Positions 51,602-61,439 of a stretch of 64,000 nucleotides of DNA are shown here, in pieces. The stretch's first letter is position 1. The number at the start of each line of letters is the position of its first letter. Source of the stretch: Xestospongia bergquistia (lineage: Eukaryota > Porifera > Demospongiae > Haplosclerida > Petrosiidae); NCBI GenBank assembly GCA_963965975.1, contig OZ014411.1, positions 20,488,446 to 20,552,445 on the forward strand. The letters are read 5' to 3'. The notes under the pieces were generated by a model, which worked only from the letters and a program-made list of their open reading frames with translations, searched no databases and was not told where the DNA came from. Position numbers and translations under genes: made by a program.

Positions 51602-52316
51602 CTGTAATAAACATCATAACATTCTCCCATTGTGTTGTCACTACTTTATCTATTAAAGGGGTAACTATAGCCATAAATATAATAATTTGAAACATACCCC
51701 CAACAAAAGTCTGATATACTTTGTTGTTGTGAGAGTTGCGAAATTTTATTAGCAATTTATGAACATCACAGTTACTAATTTCATATTCTAACAACATTTC
51801 ACTTTTGACTGGTTGATCCTTTACTTCAATCTAAAGAGTAAATGAGTAAATGATGAAATAGTACAAAACAAGATTTACTGTATTGTTTTCAGCAGATTCA
51901 CTAATCTTCTAACATCCTATTGGTTCTGCTATCAGGTGCACTGTCCCATTTCCAACTAAGTCTTGAGGAATTGTGTTATCGTTTGCTATCCAGCCTTCAC
52001 TCTTCAATTTTTCCTCAATATCCTAAATTTTGAGATAGCAAAAATAAATACCCTTAAAAAGGATACCTTGTTTTGTTTGAATGGGTTAATAACAATTAGA
52101 ACCTTCAACAGAGGGTTGCTATAACCATGATCTTTTTTTTCGAAAAAAAGAAACCAAAAAAGTTTGATTAAGTTTATCAAGTCCAACGACTGCAATGTAA
52201 CATAGATCAGATATTACAGATGTAATGTAGATAGAATTATTAGGTTCCACTCTTCCATATAATAGTTTAATTTCACCTTCATCACTAATGTGAAGTAGAG
52301 CAAGTGCTTCTGCCAT
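51602..52316 (-). CDS. Unrecognised multi-exon gene or pseudogene with a C-terminal hydrophobic segment
   Basis: Minus strand. Exon 1 52316-52155: MAEALALLHISDEGEIKLLY, GRVEPNNSIYITSVISDLCY, IAVVGLDKLNQTFL, ending at a weak GTTTCT donor. Exon 2 starts at 52022 after AAATTTAG: DIEEKLKSEGWIANDNTIPQ, DLVGNGTVHLIAEPIG; its end near 51925 is unclear. Exon 3 51830-51602 (CTCTTTAG acceptor, GTATAC donor): EVKDQPVKSEMLLEYEISNC, DVHKLLIKFRNSHNNKVYQT, then a membrane-like GGMFQIIIFMAIVTPLID. All three look protein-coding in composition, but stops between exons 1 and 2 leave it unclear whether these are introns or decay. No known domain; may be lineage-specific or transposon cargo. Confidence 0.45.
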
Positions 52317-52442
52317 TTCACTGTTAAGTACACTAAACAGTACTTAAAAGTACAGTTTTGTACTTTTTACTGTAGCAGTAAAAATTAGATCAAATTCATG
52401 TTCAGGATTTCTGTTTCAGTGCATTTTTGTGTACTTGTGCAT

Positions 52443-53096
52443 CGTTATCTGCCACCCTGCAGTAGTTATGAAAGTAATTGAAGGCCTTGAATCAAAAGGA
52501 CATCATGTATACTTTTTAGTTAATAGAAGAAGGATGCCTAAAAGAATGGCAGAAAAAAGACAAGTAAGAGTACAAAAGAGGATACTACAATAAAGGTGTT
52601 GTTACCAACACTAAAAAAGGAGAAGTAAAAATAAAAAAAATTAAAAGGAAATTTGAAGGCTCTACAATGGAAAGACAAGAGAGTTGTTACAATGATTAGT
52701 ACTATACATGATGATACTATGATTAATAAAACTAGGAGAAGAAGGTTAGCTAATGGAGGACGAGAAGAGGTGATGAAACCTGTGATGATTGAAGAGTATA
52801 ATAGACACATGGGAGGAGTAGATAAGGCTGATCATATGCTGTCATATTACAGCTTTCCACTTAGGACAATCAAATGTTGGAAAAGGGGAGCATTTCATCT
52901 CATTGAAGTAGCTATAGTTAACAGCTACATATTATACAAACTGTTCAATCAAAATGGCCATTATCTAACCCAAAAGGAATATATAGCAGAACTTGGGAAA
53001 GAGTTGAGAGAGGAGGACACTTACAGTCAGCTTCTCAAAGTCAACTCAGTGTAGAATCTCCAATTTGCCTTAGGCCAATGAGATTGTATAATAGAG
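52443..53096 (+). pseudogene. piggyBac transposase, C-terminal half of catalytic region
   Basis: Starts with VMKVIEGLESKGHHVYF (the GKGHHVYFDNFYTS region with FDNFYTS deleted), NRRRMPKRMAEKRQ, then WKDKRVVTMISTIHDDTM, KPVMIEEYNRHMGGVDKADH and MLSYYSFPLRTIKCWKRGAF, ending HLIEVAIVNSYILYKLFNQN. The MGGVDKAD box is diagnostic of piggyBac/PGBD. Frameshifts near 52650 and after 53040. Similarity ends near 53096 (ICLRPMRL), where the minus-strand DDE-like gene begins, and the missing C-terminus is found at 60124. Confidence 0.8.
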
Positions 53097-53646
53097 CTTC
53101 TCCATAGGGTCATCACAATGGATAGTTCTTACACACACTGATTTCAATGTGGGTGGAAGATCTAATTCATCAAACGTAGTGCCACACGTGTAAACAATGT
53201 CATCCAGTATCTTCTCTAACAAACTTAGAATCAAACCTTTTCTTTGAATAAACAATCCTCCACATTTCACATTCTTCACATTGGACGACCATGTTCACAT
53301 TCTTTACACGCTGTTGTGTTGTATTGAATGGTATCCTCTTTTTAACTTTTTGTTTGGCCTCTTCTACTGATGGACAAGAACGTTCATCAGTTTCAGTGCC
53401 AAAAACCTGCTCAAAACATTCAAAGTGACCATCATCATTTAAGACAGGATCAGGAAGTCGGTGAATTCCTAAGTAAAAAAGTTTAATTAATGGCAAAAGT
53501 GAAATGCACCAAGTGCTTAACCTCCACAAATGTACATTATTCTGCATATACTCAAAATTCCACAAAGGTGTGGTCAAATAATTAATTGAGTCAACCAATA
53601 ATTACTGCTTACTACTGGCTAATTCATACTAACATACTAAAAAGAG

Positions 53647-54158
53647 ATTGGTAATAAAAGTCAACTATGTGCTGACTCCTGATGCCTGGTATGCTTCATT
53701 GACATTCAATATTGGTAATAAAAGTCAACTATGTGCTAACTGTTGATGCCTGGTATGCTTCATTGTCATTCAATATTGGTAATAAAAGTCAACTATGTAC
53801 TGACTCCTGATGCCTGGTATGCTTCATTGTCATTTAATATTGGTAATAAAAGTCAACTATGTGCTAACTGTTGATGTCTGGTATGCTTCATTGTCATTCA
53901 ATATTGGTAATAAAAGTCAACTATGTACTGACTCCTGATGCCTGGTATGCTTCATTGTCATTTAATATTGGTAATAAAAGTCAACTATGTGCTAACTGTT
54001 GATGTCTGGTATGCTTCATTGTCATTCAATATTGGTAATAAAAGTCAACTATGTGCTAACTGTTGATGTCTGGTATGCTTCATTGTCATTCAATATTGGT
54101 AATAAAAGTCAACTATGTGCTAACTGTTGATGTCTGGTATGCTTCATTGTCATTCAAT
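53647..54158. repeat. 64-bp tandem repeat, eight copies, inside the DDE-like gene's intron
   Basis: Copies start every 64 bp from 53647 (ATTGGTAATAAAAGTCAACT). Two variants alternate: one with ACTGACTCCTGATGCCTGG and one with GCTAACTGTTGATGTCTGG. Copies 3-4 and 5-6 form identical dimers, so a 128-bp higher-order unit is present; copies 6-8 are all the second type. Confidence 0.95.
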
Positions 54159-54330
54159 AGCTTGACCAAAAAACCACATAGCTAGAGCAGCAAAATTTGG
54201 TGGATTTTTTTAAAAAACAGTTAGCTGATTAAATACCTGGCAAGCCACATGTCAAACTAACACATGCATATCTAATAGGCTCAAAGTTTATGGTGGAATT
54301 CACTAAATTCACCAACATTTTAGTTTTAGT

Positions 54331-54343
54331 CCCCCCCCCCCCC
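54331..54343. repeat. Poly-C run
   Basis: 13 C residues in the intron of the DDE-like gene; likely length-variable. Confidence 0.95.
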
Positions 54344-54923
54344 AAATTTTCTATATAGCTATCTTGTAATTGTCTTTTTTCAAAAATCCTAAGATAAAAA
54401 TTTGAGGTATACACTATACATTTATATTGTATCTTGAGAAATGAGCCATGATTGAAACCTGTGCTTTTTTCAAAGGGATTTTACATTTTAATCTGTTTTT
54501 ATTCTCTTGTTCTGGAAAGTCCAGAACTTTTGCTATAGTTTGATAGGTACTAGACCTGTCATTTGTAAACAGACACATACGCACTGACTAGCTACAGTAA
54601 CACATGAAGTAAGGTTAATTATTCATACCTTTAAAAACCTCAGGATCCATATTAACTGGAGTACATATGGTGCAATCAGACTTCCCACATTAATTAATGG
54701 TTAAAGAATACTTTCTAAAAGTACAGTAATGACTGATGAACTCCACAAGGGATGGAAAGCTCTTTAGTGTAGACTGAGATATGTTAACATCATGTGACAA
54801 AGACTGATCAATCTTGAGGAGGTAATCCCATAGATCTGAGATCTCTTTGTCTGATGCACTATTAAAGATTTCGAACTTTTGCTTTTAAGTTCTAACCATT
54901 TAAGAACATCAGAAATTTGCTCT

Positions 54924-54926
54924 TTA
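54924..54926. other. Left target-site duplication (TTA)
   Basis: TTA immediately before the left inverted end of the PIF/Harbinger element; matched by 57645-57647. Three-base TWA duplications are typical of this superfamily. Confidence 0.85.
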
Positions 54927-55069
54927 AGCTAGCCATCCACGGTGCAACATTTTGTGCAACTTTGTTGCCTGCAACATGTTGCTTGGTGATGTTGCAGCAA
55001 GCAGCACTGTTGCATGTTTAGTATCTAATAAGTTTATTAATAAAATTTAATAACCCAATTTGTGATAAA

Positions 55070-56957
55070 ATGGTGGACCCTGTAGTAGTCCTTTCTGTTG
55101 TTGTACTAGTGAAAAGGTTAAGAAGACGAAGAACAACAAAAAGAAAGCAACAGTTTTTGGTTAGGAAATGGTTACAGCATTGAGAACACTTTGGAGCTTA
55201 CCATCATTTGATGCAAGAGATGAAACTATTGGATACTTCTAGCTACAGAAACTTCCTGAGGATGGATAGCAGTTCGTTTGAAGAACTGCTGAATAAAGTT
55301 GGTCAGAAAATCACATTTAGGGATACTACTATGAGAGATGCTATTCCTGCTGGTGAAAGATTGGCAGTCACCTTAAGATTTTTAGCAACAGGTAAGTGAG
55401 TTGCTTCAGTCCAAGAATACTTGCTTTGTCTTTTCATTGTATGTACCAGGTGAAACATTTGAAAGTTTGAAATATCTGTACTGAATCTCATTACAAGCAT
55501 TGGGAAAAATCATTCCCCACACATGCAAAGCCATTATTGAATCAATGAAGGATGAATGCTTGAAGGTAAAGAGTTTTATCGAGTATAATACCCAATGTAA
55601 CTTGTCATGAGTTTTGTTACACAGTATAATTATGGGTAATAATACGTTGTGTCACTATCCACCACAAATGAGCCCATAGGTGAAGGTGTCAAAGAATATG
55701 ATGAACCAGGTGAAAATGGCATCTTATGAGTAGTTGGACAAGTTGGAGGAGTCATACCATATTGAGCTGTATGGAGTGTGTTTTGAATAGACCATTTTAT
55801 CCATTTTTGTACCCGAGTCTCCTTGATACTTCTCAATTCATTAGCTACATACTTTCTGAAAACATCATGTTCATCATCAGTAGTACTTTTTGAGCTGCCA
55901 CTCATATAAGCAATAGCACTGTCCAGTAGAGTCTCCTCTTTCTTGTCTAGTCTGGCCTTCTTTGACTGTGACTCCTTATAAGGCAATTTACGTTTTGTGT
56001 CTTTTAAAGCAGTTTCTTCTTCAAAGTCTTCAGAATCAACAACTGCCTCAGTATCATCACTCTATATGAAATAAATTATGAATGCATTTAAAATTATTGA
56101 TACTGAGCACAGCATGCATAATAATTGTATTATTTATATTATCTACAGATTCCAAGAAGTAAACCTGAATGGCTTAAGATTGCCAGTGATTTTGAAGATC
56201 AATGGAATATCTGTAATTGCATTGGAGCACTTGATGCCAAGCACATCATTATACGGCCACCCGCAAATAGTGGATCATACTACTACAACTACAAAAATAA
56301 ATTTAGCATTGTTCTCATGGCCCTTGTTGATGCATCATACAGATTCATATATATTTGGACATAGGTTGTAGCGGTCGTATTTCTGTATTTAAAAACTGTA
56401 GTCTTTACAACGAGCTTGAGCAGAACTCACTCAACATACCTAAACCATCTCGCTTACCTAATTCTACATACGTTTTACCATATGTTATTGTGGCAGATGA
56501 TGTGTTTGCAATGAGCAGTTACCTGGTGAAGCCATATGCCCAAAATCACCTGACAAAAGAAAAACGGATATTTAATTACAGATTGAGTAGGGCTCGCCGT
56601 ATGGTTGAGAATGCTTTTGGAATACTAGCAAACTGTTTCCGTATATTCATGACTCCAATTGCACTCTGCCCAGAGAAAGTAGAAGTCATTACTCTTACCT
56701 GCTGCATTCTGCACAACTATCTTTGGAACAGATCACATGTTTACTCACCAACTGAAAGTACAGACCATGAAGATCCTTTAACACATGAAGTATGTCCTGG
56801 TGAATGGTGGAAGGAAGGTCAAGGAACTGGAATGCACCATTTAGGGCGGCAAGGAAGCAACAATTATACTACCTCAACAAAACAAATATGTGAGAATTTA
56901 TGTGCATACTATAATTCAAGAGCTGGTGCTGTTCCTTGGCAATATAACATGATATAA
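55070..56957 (+). pseudogene. PIF/Harbinger transposase, three exons, inactivated
   Basis: Exon 1 55070-55390 starts MVDPVVVLSVVVLVKRLRRR and carries MDSSSFEELLNKVGQKI and GERLAVTLRFLATG; GTAAGTG donor. Exon 2 about 55450-55565 (GTACCAG acceptor): ETFESLKYLY, stop, ISLQALGKIIPHTC; GTAAAGA donor. Exon 3 from 56150 (TCTACAG acceptor): CIGALDAKHIIIRPPANSGS (first catalytic Asp), frameshift near 56360, DIGCSGRIS then VFKNCSLYNEL, and RRMVENAFGILANCFRIFMT (catalytic Glu). Compared with the family pattern GCxGRxSDGG, the SDGG step appears shortened, so the second catalytic Asp seems to be missing. Two TGA stops, in KWLQH-stop-EHFGAYHH and LYLY-stop-ISLQ, fall where the family usually has Arg. Confidence 0.85.
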
Positions 56958-57503
56958 CATGATTATAGTAATCGCTGTTTGTCATAATAATTATATAATT
57001 ATTATACCTTTTTGTCAATTGATGATATGCTACTTTTTGGAACAATAATGTCTTCCAAAAATCTCGGGCTTTCAAAGAACTTCCATGTTGAGACAGGAGG
57101 AATATCATTTACTCCAGTTCCAGTAGAATTTTTCTTCTTTTTCTTCCTTTTTTCTCACCCAAACGTTGCTCTCAAAGACTTAATTTTCGTCTTTATTTCT
57201 GACTCTAAAGAAATAGAGTTTAGTGTTTGTTTGTACTGCCTACAATATGTAGACTGACTAACCTGAAACGTCTAAAACCTTGGTCTTTGCCTCATAACAT
57301 GTTTTTCTCTCATTTCTATCATGGTACTCCTTTAATGTACTATTGTAAAGGCAAGGGTACTTCTTAAGTTCCATTATAAGTGTTTGTGTCCGCTCATCAG
57401 TCCACCTTTTAGCGTCTTCTTGAGCTTTTGCTCCTTCACATGTGTCTACTTCTTTTTGCCATTTTAAAGTAGCTACACCCACACTCGGTTTCTTTGGCAA
57501 CAT
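55630..57503 (-). CDS. MADF/BESS partner protein of the PIF/Harbinger element
   Basis: Minus strand. First exon 57503-57258: MLPKKPSVGVATLKWQKEVD then RWTDERTQTLIMELKKYPCL and YNSTLKEYHDRNERKTCYEA, a MADF (Myb/SANT-like) domain. Middle exon about 57160-57010: STGTGVNDIPPVSTWKFFES and PRFLEDIIVPKSSISSIDKK. Last exon 56061-55630 (TCATATAG acceptor): SDDTEAVVDSEDFEEETALK, basic KRKLPYKESQSKKARLDKK, then a BESS-like helix (DVFRKYVANELRSIKE) and stop. In this superfamily the partner binds DNA and helps bring transposase to the nucleus. The last exon lies inside intron 2 of the transposase on the opposite strand. No stop was noted within the exons, but the middle exon boundaries are uncertain. Confidence 0.65.
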
Positions 57504-57644
57504 TGTTGCTCAAAGTTGAAACGGGCAACTTTCTGGCAACAAATTTTTCAGTTGCATACAACAGGTAACTCAAGACATCCACGGTGCAACATTGTTGTGG
57601 GTAGTGTGCTGCATGCAACAAAGTTGCACCGTGGATGTCTAGCT

Positions 57645-57647
57645 TTA
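57645..57647. other. Right target-site duplication (TTA)
   Basis: TTA directly after CTAGCT; partner of 54924-54926. Confidence 0.85.
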
Positions 57648-58093
57648 GTAGGTGATAATGACAGCTTCACGTCCTCTTTATAAGTGGCACATTCCATACA
57701 AATTTTTTTCAGACTGGAATACTTTACTAGTGCCTTCTCTAGATTGTCTCCTACTTTAGCTCTCAACCAACAACTGACTGCAATCCTATATTAAGGATGG
57801 ACATAACTCTCTCTATGGGGTTAGCCCATGAGTGGGACAGTGCTGTTCTTCCTGCAATTCAAACAACAAGATCAAGCTTAATGAACAGTGCTATAAGTGA
57901 AAGCTGTAGAGATAAATATGTTAGACGATGGTCAGGCCCACCATCTGAATATATAAATAACATTGGGTGGGAGTCATCTCTGGATTTCAAAATATTGTAT
58001 AGCTCAGCTGTGTGTCTTATTGGAGAAGATGCTTCAAAGACGGCATCTTTGATCCCAATGTACACTTGACCTGTGTACCATAATCCTTCACAT

Positions 58094-58109
58094 GGGGGGG
58101 GGGGGGGGG
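58094..58109. repeat. Poly-G run
   Basis: 16 G residues within the DDE-like pseudogene, read as a proline run on the minus strand; a likely source of one of its frameshifts. Confidence 0.95.
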
Positions 58110-60123
58110 ATTTCATTGATAAACACAACACTAGGAATTAAGCTGAACTTGGTCTCCCACTAAAAATGTTTCATTAAGTGAAACTATTACTTCTTTCCCC
58201 CTTTCCACGGCAGCTACTGGGAAGTTTGGCTCACCCACCTTGACACGATGCTTTTCGTCAATGCATACAAAGGTTACCTGTCTCGATACTTGACAGCATA
58301 ATCTCGTAGATAACGAAAAATTGATGCACAATAATGGGAGTCAGGATGGCTTTTTCGAAATTGGCGTTTTTACTCCATGTGCTTAGCATTTAGACGACAT
58401 GTATACTTTGAGGCAAGTCAGGCAACCTTAGCTCGAGGGTTCCAGAGGCAAAAGGTAAACCACAGCCATGATTCCGATGGTATGGGTATGCCAGCTGTGC
58501 AAAGTTTGGTAACCTGTTTGATCAAGTCACGTACAGAAACTGCTTTTGCCATGAATGATATGGTACCGTGCCTTCACTCATGCACAGAGTACAAGAAGTT
58601 AAAAACTTGTTGCATTTATCCCAAAATATACCAAAATCCTGACCATTCTCATTGTATTCCCACAAATCTATTACAATATCTGAATCTTCCATTGGCATAA
58701 TTTCTGATACTTGAGCATCCACCTCAGTTCTGTAGTTGTTCGTGAAGCAGAACACTCACCAGTTAAAGCACTGTAAATAGCCCTAAGAACATGAGGCTTG
58801 TTCTTTGGTGTAATTCGGCCACAGAGAGTGAAAAACTCGCGTTTCATTGCTCGGGTATGGTATACAGGAATCTCTTCCCGAATTTTTTCAACTATTTTCA
58901 AATTTTCTGAACAAGATGATTCTTCACGTGAATCTTCTGGAGCTTTCCAAATGAAGTGATAGCTTCCGATATTTGATCCGTGAGTGTAAGTAAAAAAACA
59001 TTACATGACAACCCTTTCTTTAATTCTCGAATAAATAAATACCTTTTGTGCCTATCTTAAGGTGTGAATTTGTTCACATGAGCAACTTCATTATGTTGCT
59101 GAAGTTTTAACTGTGTCATCTAGACTAGCCAGAACCGAAGATGCTTTGGTCATGAACTGTATATTTGATACTTTTGAAAGGCTAACTGTAGGATCAGGAG
59201 AACTATGCCATACCAACATTGCTTCAATTCTGAACACTCAGATATTATGCATAGGAAGAAATGGCTTCGATTAAACTTGACAAAGCAACACCAAAGGTAC
59301 ACCACTCAGAGTGTTGTATCCAGCTGCTAACAATGTGCTCTTGTAAATTGTAAGCAAGTTCCAACAACCTCTCCCGCTTTAAATTGGAGATAGATCTCTT
59401 CCTATGTTTGCTTTGTTCTGGCCTATTGTATCCAACAAAATTGGCAAAAAATTTTGGTACGGCACAAAAGCAACTGTACAATACACAATGGTGTCCATCA
59501 ATATACCATAGAGTATTTGATAAGTCTGAAATAAACCTTTTACTGTGACTATCTGGTTCCTCCCACCCAACTTTTTGGCCACTACAGAACTTGACTAAGT
59601 CATTGTATAAACCATCTTTCCTATTTTTTTTCTTTTGAAACAAATGATTGGACTTTCAAACAGATTGGTTCATTATCACTGGATTCAAGTCCACACCTCT
59701 TTGATGCTAACTCTTCTTCCACCTCAGACACAACCACAATAAACTTTACAAACTGCCCAAACATTTGGTATACACTCACAACCAAATGACTGAATTCAAC
59801 AACACTAAATTGTTCTCTAGACATACCTACATAAACCTTATCAAGGTTATAGTTGATCAAGCGCTGTGTTGGCATGATATTATGGAATACACCACTTCAA
59901 ATACGCTCATACAAATCTGAAAAGGTGATTTCTTCATCTTGCTAACAATAAAAAAACGTCACAATCATATCGAAATAGTTAATTCTTACCTGTATTATTG
60001 TTCAGGGTACAAGGATTACCTCGTTTTCGACTAAAACACAGAGATTCATATTAGCACAGCAATTAACATGTGCATCCAAGTATACCATGTAACGCAGAAT
60101 ATAGTAATAACTTCCTGAGCGGA

Positions 60124-60353
60124 TGGGGACGAGAAACAATGAATATAATTATCTATGTTTTATTGATCAGCATTTTCCATCCAAGATTGAAGATCAAACA
60201 AATGGTAAACCACATCAGAAAGACTGTTTGGTATGTAGCAAAAGAAAAATCTTTGGACAAAAGACAACAACATACAAATGTAAGCAGTGTGACATACCAT
60301 TATGCATTGTACCTTGCTTTGATCTTTATCACACGTACAAAGACCCAAAATGA
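60124..60353 (+). pseudogene. piggyBac transposase C-terminal cysteine-rich domain
   Basis: Reads IDQHFPSKIEDQTNGKPHQK, DCLVCSKRKIFGQKTTTYKC and KQCDIPLCIVPCFDLYHTYK followed by DPK-stop. The CxxC..CxxC..PLC..CFxxYH pattern is the piggyBac CRD. It resumes the protein interrupted near 53096, about 7 kb away, and lies about 360 bp from the proposed right end. Confidence 0.85.
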
Positions 60354-60502
60354 TACTTATAACTTTAATATCATTACAATGTCTTACCTACAAACATAAT
60401 ATAATACCTTATAACTATCAACATATCACTATATATCATTTACCACACCACAAACTATTCAAAAAGAAACTTAATTTTTTCATGAGCTCATCACAGAAAA
60501 TG

Positions 60503-60685
60503 TTAACTTGCCTGATGCTTAGAGTTATTGGAATCAACATTTGCTTGAGAATTAGAGTTAACAACACCTTTCAGCAATGTTGTTTGACAGTGATAACAAG
60601 TAAAAACGCTAGAAAACTTGAAAAAAAGACTTGTAGCAACTTTCTCTGACTTGGTCACCCTTGAATCAATAGTTGCATGGGACAT
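60503..60685 (-). other. Short frame near the right element end
   Basis: 60-residue minus-strand frame (ATG 60685) without domain similarity; listed only because it occupies the subterminal region. Not called as a gene. Confidence 0.2.
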
Positions 60686-60717
60686 TGAACATGTGTCCTG
60701 CCCATGTACTCAAAGGA

Positions 60718-60870
60718 CTAACTGAGTGTGATATAATTTAATTGTTAAAATTTGAACATGCTAAAATTTTGACTTTGTGAGTTAATGAGTGTAACATAAT
60801 CGCTCAAATTTGAACATGGTAACGTTTTAACTTCATGAGTTAACCAAGTGTGACATGATTGCTCTATTAA
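60718..60870. repeat. About 60-bp tandem repeat, right block
   Basis: Two to three units in the same orientation as 47619-47937 (AACTGAGTGTGATATAATTT, GTTTTAACTTCATGAGTTAA). Confidence 0.85.
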
Positions 60871-61417
60871 TTATATTCCTTCTCTTCTTCACGAGAGACA
60901 TTTCTTCAACATATTGTTGCTGAAACAAAAAGCTATGGAAGGTTATGTATGGGAGACCTAAAGTATAAAACATGGGATAAGATGTAGATTGATGAAATAC
61001 TAACATACATAAGATTTATATTGTTGATGGGATTAATATAATTACCTTCAATCAGTGATTACTGGAAGAGAGATTGTATTTTTCATTATCAACCAATCAC
61101 CAGGAAAATATCTAGGAATGACTTTGACATCCATCACTTCTTACATTTTAGTGACAACAGTACTCTTCCTATATATGGTGATTTTAAATATGATCATCTT
61201 GGAAAGTGAGACCAATTCTCATTCACCTTAACAAATTAGTTCTCTTCTTTATTTACACCTGATAAAGAACAAAACATTGACAAAGAGATGGTCCTTTTCA
61301 AAGTCCATTCCTACATGAAATAATATATGGTATAGAAACCAATCAAATGTGGCTTTAAAATCTGGATGTATACTGAGTCTAAGAGGGAATATGTCTCAGA
61401 ATTTAATATTTATACTG
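60871..61417 (+). pseudogene. piggyBac transposase N-terminal part, truncated
   Basis: Reads QHIVAETKSYGRLCMGDLKY, then IRFILLMGLI, LPSISDYWKRDCIFHYQPIT, RNDFDIHHFLHFSDNSTLPI, LFTPDKEQNIDKEMVLFKV and KPIKCGFKIWMYTESKREYV, ending FNIYTD. The DExMVxFKGR-like box contains the first catalytic Asp position (here DKEMVLFK, so Asp is followed by Lys where Glu is usual). Four or more in-frame stops. It ends abruptly at the LINE junction near 61417. Confidence 0.85.
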
Positions 61418-61439
61418 ATCTGAGGGGCAGTCCATTGGG

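Larger units (their letters stand above)
54927..57644 (+). mobile_element. PIF/Harbinger DNA transposon, 2718 bp
   Basis: Inverted ends AGCTAG(C/A)CATCCACGGTG at both sides, TTA target duplications, a plus-strand DDE transposase and a minus-strand MADF/BESS protein. This two-gene set is characteristic of PIF/Harbinger. The right end also contains an inner inverted copy (57577-57599 against 57617-57640). It interrupts the minus-strand DDE-like gene between its SPTK and ISDVLKWLELK coding pieces. Confidence 0.9.
53088..59875 (-). pseudogene. DDE-like transposon gene, broken and split by a PIF/Harbinger insertion
   Basis: Minus strand from about 59875. Successive homologous pieces: GLYNDLVKFCSGQKVGWEEP and SNTLWYIDGHHCVLY (59.6-59.25 kb); AMKREFFTLCGRITPKNK (58.85 kb); FVCIDEKHRVKVGEPNFPVA (58.28 kb); GLWYTGQVYIGIKDAVFEAS and IYSDGGPDHRLTYLSLQLSL (58.1-57.87 kb); SWANPIERVMSILNIGLQS (57.8 kb); then, beyond the inserted element, SDKEISDLWDYLLKIDQSLS and CGKSDCTICTPV (54.85-54.65 kb); a canonical intron 54628-53469 (GTATG..TTAG, phase 1); and IHRLPDPVLNDDGHFECFEQ, VQCEECEMWRIVYSKKRF, DDPMEKLYYT. 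CIDEKH, SDGGPDH and NPIER are candidate D, D, E residues, hence DDE-like (inference). Several stops and frameshifts. Known to me only as a recurrent uncharacterised family in sponges and cnidarians. Confidence 0.65.
47938..60717 (+). mobile_element. Putative piggyBac-like element, about 12.8 kb, filled with other elements
   Basis: Left end: TTAA followed by CCCTTTGAACATGAAGGGCA. Right end: TGCCCATGTACTCAAAGG followed by a CTAA, an imperfect inverted match. Both ends meet the same 60-bp repeat, so the outer sequences look like one array split by an insertion at TTAA, the piggyBac target. Plus-strand piggyBac coding pieces lie inside at 52443-53096 and 60124-60353. The transposase N-terminal part was not found inside. 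Alternatively the two ends may belong to separate small elements. Confidence 0.45.

Noticed and set aside
57797..58700. Plus-strand frames at 57797-58069 and 58377-58700
   Set aside because: Shadows of the minus-strand DDE-like pseudogene.
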